Source of the DNA: G963668605 sp963668605
GTDB lineage: Bacteria > Acidobacteriota > Terriglobia > Bryobacterales > Bryobacteraceae
DNA length: 64,000 nucleotides
NCBI GenBank assembly: GCA_963668605.1
Contig: OY764903.1
Span: 372,001 to 436,000, forward strand
Direction: 5' to 3'
Part shown: piece after piece, positions 8,608 to 16,659 of the stretch
Layout: every line of letters begins with the position of its first letter
Numbering within the stretch: the stretch's first letter is position 1
The notes under the pieces: model-generated
What the model was told of the DNA's origin: nothing
The model's database searches: none
Seen by the model: the letters and a program-made list of their open reading frames with translations, nothing else
Program-made: the position numbers and the translations under genes

Positions 8608-9900
8608 GTGTTATTTCCAAGACTGCCAGTGCTCGACACAGTACGCGAAGACTTTAGCGGCACTTTACGGAATGCATTGCAGGGTGTACGCATTGTCTGT
8701 GTGCAGCACCTATTGGAAACCACCGGCTCTTTGCTCGAATCCTTTGTGGAGATGGGGTGTCTCCCCGAGGACATCCACATCCTCGGAAAGTTCTACTCCA
8801 CGAGTCCTCTCGTCGAGCGGCGGTTAGCCGCGGCGGGATTTGATGTGCTGGGTTGGCACGGCGAAGTAGTTCCTGGCAAGTACCAGGATACGATCCGGCA
8901 CAACATTCAACACCTGTGGCAGCGGGCAGAACTCAAAACGACCAAGCACAACGGTCCGATCCTTATTCTAGACGACGGCGGTAGATGCAGGCAGTACTGC
9001 CCTGGGTGGCTAGATCGGGACAGTGCGATTGCCGTGGAGCAAACCACCAGCGGGCTGAAGGCGCGACGGACCGGGAACTGGATTCCCACGGTGGAGGTTG
9101 CGGGCAGTGCTGCGAAGCGAGTACTTGAACCGCCAGCCGTCACAGAATCTATCCTGAGATACGTCATTCCGCGCCTTCGAATTGCGTCTCGGGAACTGAC
9201 AATTGGAATCGTAGGAATCGGAACGGTCGGCGGTGATGTCGCGAGACGGCTGCTCCGGGCTGGAAAGAGCGTGTTCATTTATGACAAGGACCCGTTGCTG
9301 CGCTCGTCCGTAAAGGGGGCTATCTGGTGTAAGTCGCTAAGAGCACTCGTGAAGCGTTGCGAGGCGATTGTGGGATGCACGGGAGAAGATCTTTTCGAGA
9401 ATGCACGCTGGCTGGAAGACATCGAGGGGCCAAGGTTGCTTGCGAGTTGCTCATCAGAGGATATCGAGTTCCGCTCGGTCCTCAAGCTTGTTCACTGGGA
9501 TGAGGACAGGAAGCCGCTCAGTCCCCGCACCGTGCAGTTTCGCCGGGGATCGCTGCAGATCTTGCGTGGAGGATTCCCGGCCAACTTCACTGGCACCAAG
9601 AATTCCGGTCCTGTTTCGCTGATTCAAGTGACCCGAGCATTGCTTCTCGCCGGAGTGATTCAGGCAGCAGTTCTTCGGTCATCGAAAGTACTGCCAGTGC
9701 CGCGAAGAATCATGCTCGACCCGTGGATGCAGGCCAAGATCGCACGGGCGTTTTTGACTCCGGGCAGACAGCGGTTAGTGGATGTCGCACGTGTCGATGC
9801 TATTAATCCTGAGTGGCTGGCGACGCGCTCGACTGGAACCAATCTTGGTCCATTAGTGGTCTCCCGTCAAGCCCAGGGACCCAGCACGATTCTGGGTTAA
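8608..9900 (+). CDS. S-adenosylhomocysteine hydrolase-like NAD-binding protein, divergent
   Basis: A 430-aa protein following the AdoHcyase fold: substrate-region motifs HLLETTGSLLES, LILDDGG (D122, D123) and VEQTTSG (E144, Q145), then an NAD Rossmann motif GIVGIGTVGGDVA at about 200. Compared with true SAH hydrolase, the second Glu of the EETTTG motif is Gln. The VNDSVTKSKFD motif is VAGSAAKRVLE, keeping the lysine (K170) but with Glu for the Asp. The C-terminal HYRY tail is absent. An altered substrate is likely, for example another nucleoside thioether or ether, or the protein may no longer be an enzyme. GTG start; 7 bases after the preceding gene. Confidence 0.75.
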   Translation: MLFPRLPVLDTVREDFSGTLRNALQGVRIVCVQHLLETTGSLLESFVEMGCLPEDIHILGKFYSTSPLVERRLAAAGFDVLGWHGEVVPGKYQDTIRHNIQHLWQRAELKTTKHNGPILILDDGGRCRQYCPGWLDRDSAIAVEQTTSGLKARRTGNWIPTVEVAGSAAKRVLEPPAVTESILRYVIPRLRIASRELTIGIVGIGTVGGDVARRLLRAGKSVFIYDKDPLLRSSVKGAIWCKSLRALVKRCEAIVGCTGEDLFENARWLEDIEGPRLLASCSSEDIEFRSVLKLVHWDEDRKPLSPRTVQFRRGSLQILRGGFPANFTGTKNSGPVSLIQVTRALLLAGVIQAAVLRSSKVLPVPRRIMLDPWMQAKIARAFLTPGRQRLVDVARVDAINPEWLATRSTGTNLGPLVVSRQAQGPSTILG

Positions 9901-9912
9901 CGAGACTGTGTT

Positions 9913-11016
9913 ATGAATTCCACAGACACCGGCGGGGCGAGGCATATTGACAAGTCGATCTCCTCCGAAGTGCTTGCCAGACACTTTAAGGAATGGTACG
10001 GACACCGCCACGGTCATTCAGAGGTATACGAGACAATCGTTGGCGAACTCATCAATGACGAGGCGTTGTTAGGCTTGGCAGCCGAAGCGGGTGGCCGAGA
10101 ATATCTTCACTACTTATTCATGGCAGCAGTTCACTATCTGCTCCTCGAAGGAGTCTCGCATCCGGTCGCAGCATATTATGGAACTGTCGTCGAGAAGCCT
10201 CGGCCGGCGTCTGAAGTCTACCCCTATTTTCGAGACTTCTGTTTTCGAGAGAAGAATAGCATCTTGGCGCTCATCGCCAACCGCCAAGTCCAGATCAATG
10301 AAGTCCGACGATGCATACCGTTGGTCCTGTCCCTTTCACAGGTGACTGACGGTGACGAAGCACCACTCGCGCTTGTCGACATCGGGGCGGCAGCTGGGCT
10401 GAACTTGCTTGTGGACCGTTTCTGTTACGATTTCGGCTCTGCCGGCTTCCTGGGGCATCCTGATGCAGCGCTTAGGCTAGCGTGCGAATGTCGCGGCGCA
10501 CTGTTGCCTCCGGTGCCCGATCGGATACCTCGGATTGCCTGGCGCCTGGGCATTGATTGCCAACCCATCGACGTCACGGATTCTCATCAAACGAATTGGC
10601 TGATCGCGCTGTGCGCTCCGGACGACTCGGGAAGGTTGACCGTCCTCCAAAAAGCTGTCGAAGTCGCCCGTAGGTACCCACCTGAGATAGTCGTCGGAAC
10701 AGCGTCCGAGGCACTCCCAGAAACGATTTCCCGCGTTCCCGTCAATCTCACTCTGTTCCTTGTGCACTCGTTTACCACACACCACTTCAGCTCCCAAGAA
10801 CGGATTCGCTATGACGAGATCCTCACCGGTCTGGGTCGGACACGGAATTTCCACGAGGTGTCTCTCGAATGGGAGCGCCTCGCAAATGGTGCCCCCGATT
10901 TTTCCAAGCCAGTCCCCCTTAAGCTGAGGTCTTTTCGGCGTCGATGTCGTACCGAAACAGTGCTAGGGACCGTGGACAGTCGAGGAGCATGTGAGTGGAT
11001 CGAGTGGCAAAGATAA
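9913..11016 (+). CDS. DUF2332 family protein (predicted Rossmann-fold, methyltransferase-like)
   Basis: A 367-aa protein with the features of DUF2332: a helical N-terminal half with QINEVRRCIPLV, then LALVDIGAAAGLNLLVDR (glycine-rich loop at about 158) resembling an AdoMet-binding motif I, IAWRLGIDCQPIDVTD, and a later TLFLVHSFTTHHF strand. The biochemical role of the family is not known to me. Here it is the last gene of the ECF operon, 12 bases after the SAH-hydrolase-like gene. That pairing is consistent with methyl-transfer or nucleoside chemistry on the imported ligand. Confidence 0.8.
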   Translation: MNSTDTGGARHIDKSISSEVLARHFKEWYGHRHGHSEVYETIVGELINDEALLGLAAEAGGREYLHYLFMAAVHYLLLEGVSHPVAAYYGTVVEKPRPASEVYPYFRDFCFREKNSILALIANRQVQINEVRRCIPLVLSLSQVTDGDEAPLALVDIGAAAGLNLLVDRFCYDFGSAGFLGHPDAALRLACECRGALLPPVPDRIPRIAWRLGIDCQPIDVTDSHQTNWLIALCAPDDSGRLTVLQKAVEVARRYPPEIVVGTASEALPETISRVPVNLTLFLVHSFTTHHFSSQERIRYDEILTGLGRTRNFHEVSLEWERLANGAPDFSKPVPLKLRSFRRRCRTETVLGTVDSRGACEWIEWQR

Positions 11017-11037
11017 GGCGACTAGTGGAGCCAAGGC

Positions 11038-11559
11038 CTATCTGACCATCGCCTCTCGGATAAGCTTGCTCGCGTCTCGATACTTAATTGTCTTCCGTTC
11101 CAAAAGGGCGGCGGCAACGGCTTTAATCGCAGCCCAGTAGACGTCCATGTCCACTAGGTCCCTCGCCATCTCCCACAAGAACTTCAAATATGCTTCGGCG
11201 GCGTGATCCGATCCGACCCATCGGCAGACATCCGCAAAAGACGCCTCCAGGTCATATCTGTATGTCTCTAACTCGGGAGGCCGTTGCGCATAGCGGTGCT
11301 GGGCGATGTGACCAGCCATCGAACCGATCACAAGTCGCTCCATAAAGAATCGCGACCGAAGGTAGTTCGGACTCGACTCGCTACTGTCGATGTCCGGTCG
11401 ATACCACTTCGGAGGCGCGGCAACAACGACGCGACCTAGCTCTTCATTGGCCAGCACAATACGGATCTCCACAAAACGTACACGATTAACGAAATGTGCG
11501 ACCGCATGACCCGCCTCGTGGTAAGCAACCTCTTCGATAGACGGCTCTCTACAGTCCAT
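11038..11559 (-). CDS. Small M41 (FtsH)-peptidase-like protein without AAA domain
   Basis: A 173-aa protein with the zinc motif VAYHEAGHAVAHFV at residues 11-24 (H14, E15, H18), followed by MERLVIGSMAGHIAQHRY and YRYDLEASFADV, which match the helices of the FtsH peptidase domain and its third acidic ligand. The AAA module is missing, so it is either a stand-alone protease or a diverged relative. It is convergent with the ECF operon, 21 bases from its last stop codon. Similar short M41-like proteins occur in accessory regions. Confidence 0.65.
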   Translation of the reverse strand: MDCREPSIEEVAYHEAGHAVAHFVNRVRFVEIRIVLANEELGRVVVAAPPKWYRPDIDSSESSPNYLRSRFFMERLVIGSMAGHIAQHRYAQRPPELETYRYDLEASFADVCRWVGSDHAAEAYLKFLWEMARDLVDMDVYWAAIKAVAAALLERKTIKYRDASKLIREAMVR

Positions 11560-11775
11560 GAAGTAGATTCTAGTTTAATGACCCGATGTATTCAACCTCA
11601 GGGACTTCCTTTCAATGCGTCGTCGAGGCCCAGGTCGCTACGTACAGGTCCAGCCAAGCTTGCCCGGCGCTGATGGCGAACTGTCGAGGGCCCAGTCCGT
11701 GTGGCCCGACGCGCGTCTAGTCGCGCACCTCGCCCCATCCTCGGCCACTCCGAAAGAGCGTGGACATAAAGAAAA

Positions 11776-11801
11776 GCGGGTCGGTCAGGACGACCGCCCG
11801 C
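11776..11801 (-). terminator. Intrinsic terminator of the primase-like gene
   Basis: A GC-rich stem of 10 pairs with a one-base bulge, followed on the minus strand by a T-rich tract (ttttcttt, 11775 downward). It lies just past the stop of the TOPRIM frame at 11811. Confidence 0.75.
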
Positions 11802-11810
11802 AAAGAGCAG

Positions 11811-12783
11811 CTACAAATTCTGCAGAAGTTCCTGAATCTCCCCCGTTGATAGCTGGTCAGGCTGTTTCCCTTCTGGCACTTCCACCACGCGTACCCACAG
11901 ATTGAGCGCGAGCCGACTGGCGATCTCCGCGCCAGCCTTTCGTCCGGGTTCATCGCCGTCCAGCATGATCACCACGTGCCGAAAATGACGAGTGAGCAAG
12001 TCTTGCTGTGCCTCGGACAACGAACAGCCCATGAGTGCCACGCAGACGTGCTCGGCTTGGACCACCTTCATACAGTCAAAGAAGCCTTCGACCAGCACGA
12101 CCGCACCCGTCGAGTCGTCTTCCAGTGCCCGAGCCAGATTGTACAATACTTGACTTTTCTTGAATCCCGGGGGGCAGCTTATGCTTCGGCTCACTCCCGT
12201 CGATGGAGCGGCCGGCGTAAGCCACCAGTTCCCCTTTTTCGTTCTCGATCGGGATAACGATTCGGCCGTGCATCGTTCCTTTTCCAGGGAAGAAGCCGAC
12301 ACCGAAGTATTCCGTCGTCTCAGGATCAATACCGCGGCCAGTCAAGTACGGGTGCTTGTGTTCGATACCCTTTAGCCGGAAAAGAAGAGGCTTGTTCGGC
12401 TCTCCCCTATCGACCACCGTTTCCTTCGTAGCCAGTTCCCCTTCGGGTTCCTCCAGGGGAGAGATTCCAGCGGCAGAAGGTTCGGCGTTGCCGGCGGCCG
12501 GCTGGAACAGTTGTTGAAGTTTCAGCGCCGCGTCGCGCACTGTGCACTTTTCGAGCGAGGCGACGAGGTCTAGGACGTTGCCTTTCGCCTGACACGAGAA
12601 ACAGTGAAAGGCGTTCTTTTCGGTGTTGGCGTGGAAGCTATCTGTTCCCTCGCCCTGGTGAATCGGACAGCGACCGCGCAGTTCCTTGCCGACCCGCTTC
12701 AGCTTAACGCCGTAGCGGCCCAGCACCTGCTCAATCGTCACAGACTGCTTGATCGCCTTGAAGTCCACCCAATTGCTTTCCAT
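11811..12783 (-). pseudogene. CHC2 zinc finger / TOPRIM primase-like gene, frameshifted
   Basis: The N-terminal frame (12783 down to about 12170) begins MESNWVDFKAIKQ and has a CHC2 finger with C39, H42, C61 and C64. It then has primase-like YLTGRGIDPETTEYFGVGFF and HGRIVIPIENEKG segments. The C-terminal frame (about 12175 to 11811) gives the TOPRIM core VVLVEGFFD, LMGCSLSEAQ and VVIMLDGDEPGRKA. The two frames join cleanly if one base is removed from the run of six G at 12169-12174. The product would be about 323 aa, a size typical of plasmid/ICE primases. Either a real inactivating indel or a homopolymer sequencing error. The gene has its own promoter, leader hairpin and terminator. Confidence 0.8.
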
Positions 12784-12788
12784 TTCTA

Positions 12789-12817
12789 TACCTCCATTTT
12801 GGTTTTGGGTGGAGGTA
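12789..12817 (-). promoter_or_regulatory. Leader hairpin hiding the primase Shine-Dalgarno
   Basis: An 8-bp perfect inverted repeat (12789-12796 with 12810-12817, 13-base loop). The arm nearer the gene contains the GGAGG Shine-Dalgarno that lies 7 bases before the ATG at 12783, so folding would block ribosome binding. Confidence 0.5.
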
Positions 12818-12845
12818 GTATAGAGAAGCATTTCCGTTCCGACAA
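12817..12845 (-). promoter_or_regulatory. Sigma-70-like promoter of the primase-like gene
   Basis: On the minus strand, TTGTCG (12845-12840) and TATACT (12822-12817) are separated by exactly 17 bases. The position, about 35-60 bases before the ATG, is right. Confidence 0.6.
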
Positions 12846-12851
12846 ATTCAG

Positions 12852-12866
12852 ATGGTAAAATACCAT
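12852..12866. promoter_or_regulatory. Perfect palindrome upstream of the -35 box (possible operator)
   Basis: atggta-aaa-taccat, six-base arms with a 3-base centre, six bases upstream of the -35 of the primase promoter. It could be the site of a regulator; none is encoded next to it. Confidence 0.35.
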
Positions 12867-13229
12867 AACTGGTCCGTGGATGGCCTCCCCTTTGCTAACT
12901 GACCTCCTCTGTACGGAGAAGGATGTCAGGTAAAGCCGTAGAGCACGCGGCTATTGCCATGGGAGCTGCGAGCCAGTTTTCTCCGTTCCAACGCTTCAGC
13001 CATGAGGACACCTCCCAGGGGCCAGCCTCGGCAACCTGCGCAAGCGGGCCACAGCCACACTGTAAGTGTGAACGGTTGTCCACATCCTGGTCAAACTTTG
13101 AAAAGCTTGCTACGCTACCCGTGTGCATTAACCCCGTTCGTCCAGGGCCGAGAAACCGACATCCAAAATATTCCGACTCAACGCGATCATCGCAGGCCAT
13201 GTTGTTGCGGGCAAGGCGAACCCAACAGC
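12867..13229. other. Stretch without a supported gene
   Basis: Between the primase promoter and the first RAYT unit several overlapping frames are open, but none has a ribosome binding site, a recognisable domain or consistent codon bias. I see nothing I can annotate. Confidence 0.5.
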
Positions 13230-14070
13230 CTGAGGCGAGCAGTTCGCGATATTGCCGAAACCCGCAGACAGCTCTGACACCTTCGCTGAATTTCGAATTT
13301 CGAGCCCTTGGGCGGCCCGGAATTCGCCTCAACTTACGAAAGTCTGGAATTGCGGCTCTTTCTCGAAGCCCCATTTCCTCCACACCCGCTGAAACTGCTC
13401 TTCAAACCGGGCGACGTAGTGGTCCCCGCCAAATGGCCGGCCTGCATAAGTGCAGTGCCGGAGCAGGTGCGTGTCCAGCGGATCCTCAGGTGTTGCCAGC
13501 AATTCGGTCCAGCCTTCCGCGCCGTCCTTCGCGGCCCAGAAGGTCTTATCCGGCGATGAATAACGGTCGTTGGCGACCCCCAGGTGCGCCGCGGTGCTTG
13601 AGCATTTATACTCCTCCGGGCGTTCGACGAGAGCGCGGCGAAGATGGGCGGGCGAGAGCGCGCACAAGTAGAAACGGTTCTGTCAGAGATGGCCGGATCG
13701 CAAACGCTGCGCATTGACGACTTGGGCATAGCGGCCATGGACCCGGCGGAACAAAACCGAAAGCGAGTCCTCGCGCTCGGGAACCACAACAAAATGCACG
13801 TGATTGTCCATCAGGCGCCACGCCAGCACACGGACGCCGGCGGCGTCGAGGTTTTGGAACATGAGTCGCCGATACGTCGAGCTTCCGGAATCGGTGAAGA
13901 AAACTCGTTGGCTGTTTATGCCCCGCTGGGTGATGTGATAGGCATGTCCGGGCAGGACGCAGCGTTGATTTCTAGGCGTTCCGCCTAAACAGTGCGGGAA
14001 AACCGCCAAAATTTCCAAGGTGTCAGAGCTGTCTGCAGGTTTCGGCAAAATCGCGAACCGCTCGCCTCAG
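13230..14070. mobile_element. RAYT unit 1 bounded by 54-bp inverted repeats
   Basis: The left end 13230-13283 and the right end 14017-14070 are inverted copies of each other with 3 mismatches in 54. They enclose a degenerate REP-associated tyrosine transposase gene. The ends are closely related to those of a second unit at 27.9-28.7 kb, so this is a dispersed family. No target duplication is obvious. Confidence 0.8.
13329..13979 (-). pseudogene. REP-associated tyrosine transposase (RAYT, Y1 family), inactivated
   Basis: The reading frame gives LPGHAYHITQRG, the HUH motif DNHVHFVV, the tyrosine segment VHGRYAQVV and a C-terminal EPQFQTFVS, as in RAYTs. Three lesions are visible: the expected ATG is ACG (13979-13977); a Trp codon after RSGHL is TGA (13685-13683); and about 36 bases coding for the AYVERNPVR block are missing. 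There is also an insertion near 13520-13590 relative to the second copy. The intact family enzyme is a single-strand nuclease that moves or spreads REP sequences. Confidence 0.85.
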
Positions 14071-14073
14071 TCT

Positions 14074-14158
14074 GAGCAGTTCACGGAGCAGTTCACGGAG
14101 CAGTTCACGGAGCAGTTCACGGAGCCGTTCACGGAGCAGTTCACGTGAGCAGTTCACG
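14074..14158. repeat. Seven 12-bp direct repeats next to the RAYT end
   Basis: gagcagttcacg is repeated six times without gap (14074-14145; one copy has gagccg) and once more after a single T (14147-14158). The unit differs by one base from gagcagttcgcg inside the RAYT inverted repeat, so it probably arose by amplification of the REP tip. Confidence 0.9.
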
Positions 14159-14329
14159 GCTTCGCCGGCACGGCTAGCAACGAGAAGAGTACTGCGGACC
14201 GGATGTTCGATCCCTCCGAACGTACGGGATATCCCGGCGTGATACGGCTCCGATGCCTCAGTCCCAAAACAACGTTCCTTGATAAGATGGAGTCTTTGCG
14301 TTCACGCGTTGCGCTAGAGCAAAGCCCAA

Positions 14330-16102
14330 ATGAGTCCTTCATTGTCCACCAATCCGGCTGAGGCAACCACTTCGGAAGCCTTGGCCATAATCCGCTCAGA
14401 GTGGACTCCGACTCTGAAGATGATCGTCCGTGGACAATACTCCTTTTGGGTCGGTTCTGCGATTTCAAGTTCCCGCTTCGAGCCGTTGCGCGCGCTCCTT
14501 GAGAGACTCCTGATCGTACTTCAATCACGATGTGACGGCTCCGGAGACTGCCCTTATAGGAAGGCGCTCGAACAGATCCTTGAACGCGCCTCTCTAAACT
14601 CAACCGAATGCGCAGGTATTGACCTCACGCGCACGCCCACTTCATGGCCGCAGCTTGCTGATATAGTCCGACGACTTGAGTTTCACTATTCGACGGTCCT
14701 TGGAGTTCCCGTTCTCGATCCTGGCCCGTTGAGCATTCCCTGGGACGTTCTCAAGCTTCAAGACGTTTATGGTGATACTTCCAAGCAGCCTGATGCCGAG
14801 CACCGCTGTCTTTCAGTGATGGTCGAGGAAGCATTCATTTCAAATCTCGTTACCACAAATTGGGATCCTCTCATTGAAAAAGCCTACAAGACTTGCCGCG
14901 CAGGGCGAGCCGAGGAACTCGAAGTGGTTGCCTCCAACGATGACCTCGATCGTGGGGGCAATGGTGGAGCACCAAGATTGTTTAAGATTCACGGATGCGC
15001 GCAACGTGCCGTTGCCGATCCGAAGCATTATCTGCCCTTCATGGTCGCGACGGTGGACGAACTCGCGAAGTGGGCCACCTCCTCGAAACCGTTAGCTGAA
15101 GCCAGTCGTGCGTTGCTAAGAGAGGGGCCATCCCTGTTTGTCGGACTATCCGGGCAAGACTTTAACTTGAAGACAGTCTTCGCAGAGGTCGAGGCTGGAA
15201 GGGACGAACCCTATCCGGTATCTCCGTCACGCGTTGTTTTCTGCGCGACCGATCTGTCACCGGATCAACATGCGATTCTCAAGCTCATCTACGGTGATGC
15301 CGCTTATTCCGCCAACGCGAAATCTATCGTCAAGGCGGCCACCCTCCCCCTTTACGCAAAGCCCCTCTTGGGAGCGATCTACTTCCTCGGTATAAAGGCG
15401 AAGATCCTGGCCCTGCTCGCGAAAGGCTCTTCAGAAATTGCCACGCCGTTCATGGATATGGCGATTGCGGTATGTGAAAGCGCGGAGGAGCGCCTCTGCT
15501 CTATCTTCGATCCGATCGCTCCGGCTGACGAACGGTGGAGAGCGTGGACCGATGGTATCTCTCGATTCGTGGGCCGTGTCATGGCGCTCTACCACAAACA
15601 GGAACTGGCATCCGACCAAGACGCTTACGAGCCACTCTCATCTTTTAATGTTGGGAAGATCGAGAGTCTCTCGGCAGCTCAGACAGGCAACCTGCATTGG
15701 CTACTGCTGGCGCTATCATGCGTTTTAGAAGGCGAACGTCGCGGATATTGGAAAGTGGAAGTGCCGCTCCGCGGGGTTGCCTCGGAAGGCCAATTGGTAC
15801 TTCGTGACGGCGGGAGTGCTGTCTCGGTGTTCCTCCTGGACCGCGTTATCTACCGTTCGCGGCTTGAGAGAAACATTCTCAATCTAAGCCCTTCTCCCAA
15901 TGCGGTCGTGGTGGTATATCCGGTGGACTGTCTCCCCTCGGTGTCCGCGAGGTTCCCGACACGCGCATTGCCCGGTGCGAGCTACGACCCCGATGAGATT
16001 ACTGAGATCAGCCTTCAGGAGATGCTGGAAGGGACGACAACCACGGACGTATTGCTTGACGCCTTTCGCAAAGAACTTCTAACGGCGAGGAAACCCTGGT
16101 GA
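14330..16102 (+). CDS. SIR2-domain effector, Lamassu-like (LmuA type)
   Basis: A 590-aa protein. The N-terminal half (about 30-310) is SIR2-like: VGSAIS (41-46), the NAD-pocket TTNWDPLIEKAY with N177, KIHGCA with H221, and FVGLSGQDFN. The C-terminal half has no catalytic motif I recognise and may be the sensor/assembly part. In defence systems such SIR2 domains deplete NAD+ and halt infected cells. Its stop overlaps the next start (GTGA) and the third gene is an SMC-type ATPase, which is the three-gene layout of Lamassu. The Shine-Dalgarno is weak. Confidence 0.75.
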   Translation: MSPSLSTNPAEATTSEALAIIRSEWTPTLKMIVRGQYSFWVGSAISSSRFEPLRALLERLLIVLQSRCDGSGDCPYRKALEQILERASLNSTECAGIDLTRTPTSWPQLADIVRRLEFHYSTVLGVPVLDPGPLSIPWDVLKLQDVYGDTSKQPDAEHRCLSVMVEEAFISNLVTTNWDPLIEKAYKTCRAGRAEELEVVASNDDLDRGGNGGAPRLFKIHGCAQRAVADPKHYLPFMVATVDELAKWATSSKPLAEASRALLREGPSLFVGLSGQDFNLKTVFAEVEAGRDEPYPVSPSRVVFCATDLSPDQHAILKLIYGDAAYSANAKSIVKAATLPLYAKPLLGAIYFLGIKAKILALLAKGSSEIATPFMDMAIAVCESAEERLCSIFDPIAPADERWRAWTDGISRFVGRVMALYHKQELASDQDAYEPLSSFNVGKIESLSAAQTGNLHWLLLALSCVLEGERRGYWKVEVPLRGVASEGQLVLRDGGSAVSVFLLDRVIYRSRLERNILNLSPSPNAVVVVYPVDCLPSVSARFPTRALPGASYDPDEITEISLQEMLEGTTTTDVLLDAFRKELLTARKPW

Positions 16103-16659
16103 AAGACGAAATAGTTGTGACTCTGGTGAACCGTGGCGGTTATAAGCAGGTTGCTGGACCGCTGCGCGTGGTTGACACAGATTTCGGAAGCGACTTCGAC
16201 GCCGTGCTGGTAGGCCCTGGCGAACAGAGTTGCCTTGTACTCGTAATTGACTGCGAACACGTCCCTTCCGTCGTGATTCATCGGCGGATCCGATCATTTG
16301 CGCTGGTATTGGATCGTAGCGGTTCTAGGCGGCCACTGACTGTAATTCTGATCGCCCGAACACCTAGCAAGTTTGAGGCTCTGGAACGTCTTTGCAGAGT
16401 GATCATTGTAACGCCGGATGACGACGTAACCGCTGCTCTCCGCGGTCTTCTCCCGTTGCGCATTCATTCACACGAACAGACACTTCACGCAGCAGAGCAT
16501 GCGCTCGCAGACAAGCTCGGTGCGACCATTCGCAATCCACTAACAGCAAGCCTTCTCAAAGCCGCTGAGGCCGGAACGTCGAACGTCGAGGCTGAGATTC
16601 TTCGTGCGATTGAGCACGCAATTGACCTGTCCTTAACGACACTTGGTGGATCGAAATGA
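16099..16659 (+). CDS. Small middle subunit of the Lamassu-like operon (LmuC position)
   Basis: A 186-aa protein of unknown fold with alternating beta-like (CLVLVIDCEHV, LTVILIARTP) and helical segments. It is assigned by position only: it overlaps the SIR2 gene by 4 bases (GTG start) and the SMC gene by 4 bases (ATGA). In Lamassu the small subunit bridges the effector and the SMC ATPase. No independent motif confirms this. Confidence 0.55.
   Translation: MKDEIVVTLVNRGGYKQVAGPLRVVDTDFGSDFDAVLVGPGEQSCLVLVIDCEHVPSVVIHRRIRSFALVLDRSGSRRPLTVILIARTPSKFEALERLCRVIIVTPDDDVTAALRGLLPLRIHSHEQTLHAAEHALADKLGATIRNPLTASLLKAAEAGTSNVEAEILRAIEHAIDLSLTTLGGSK

Noticed and set aside
12923..13717. 264-codon plus-strand frame over the RAYT pseudogene
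   Set aside because: It crosses the inverted repeat and runs antisense to the RAYT body, with no ribosome site or known domain.
14074..14158. CRISPR-like array
   Set aside because: The repeats are contiguous 12-mers without spacers, and no cas gene is near.
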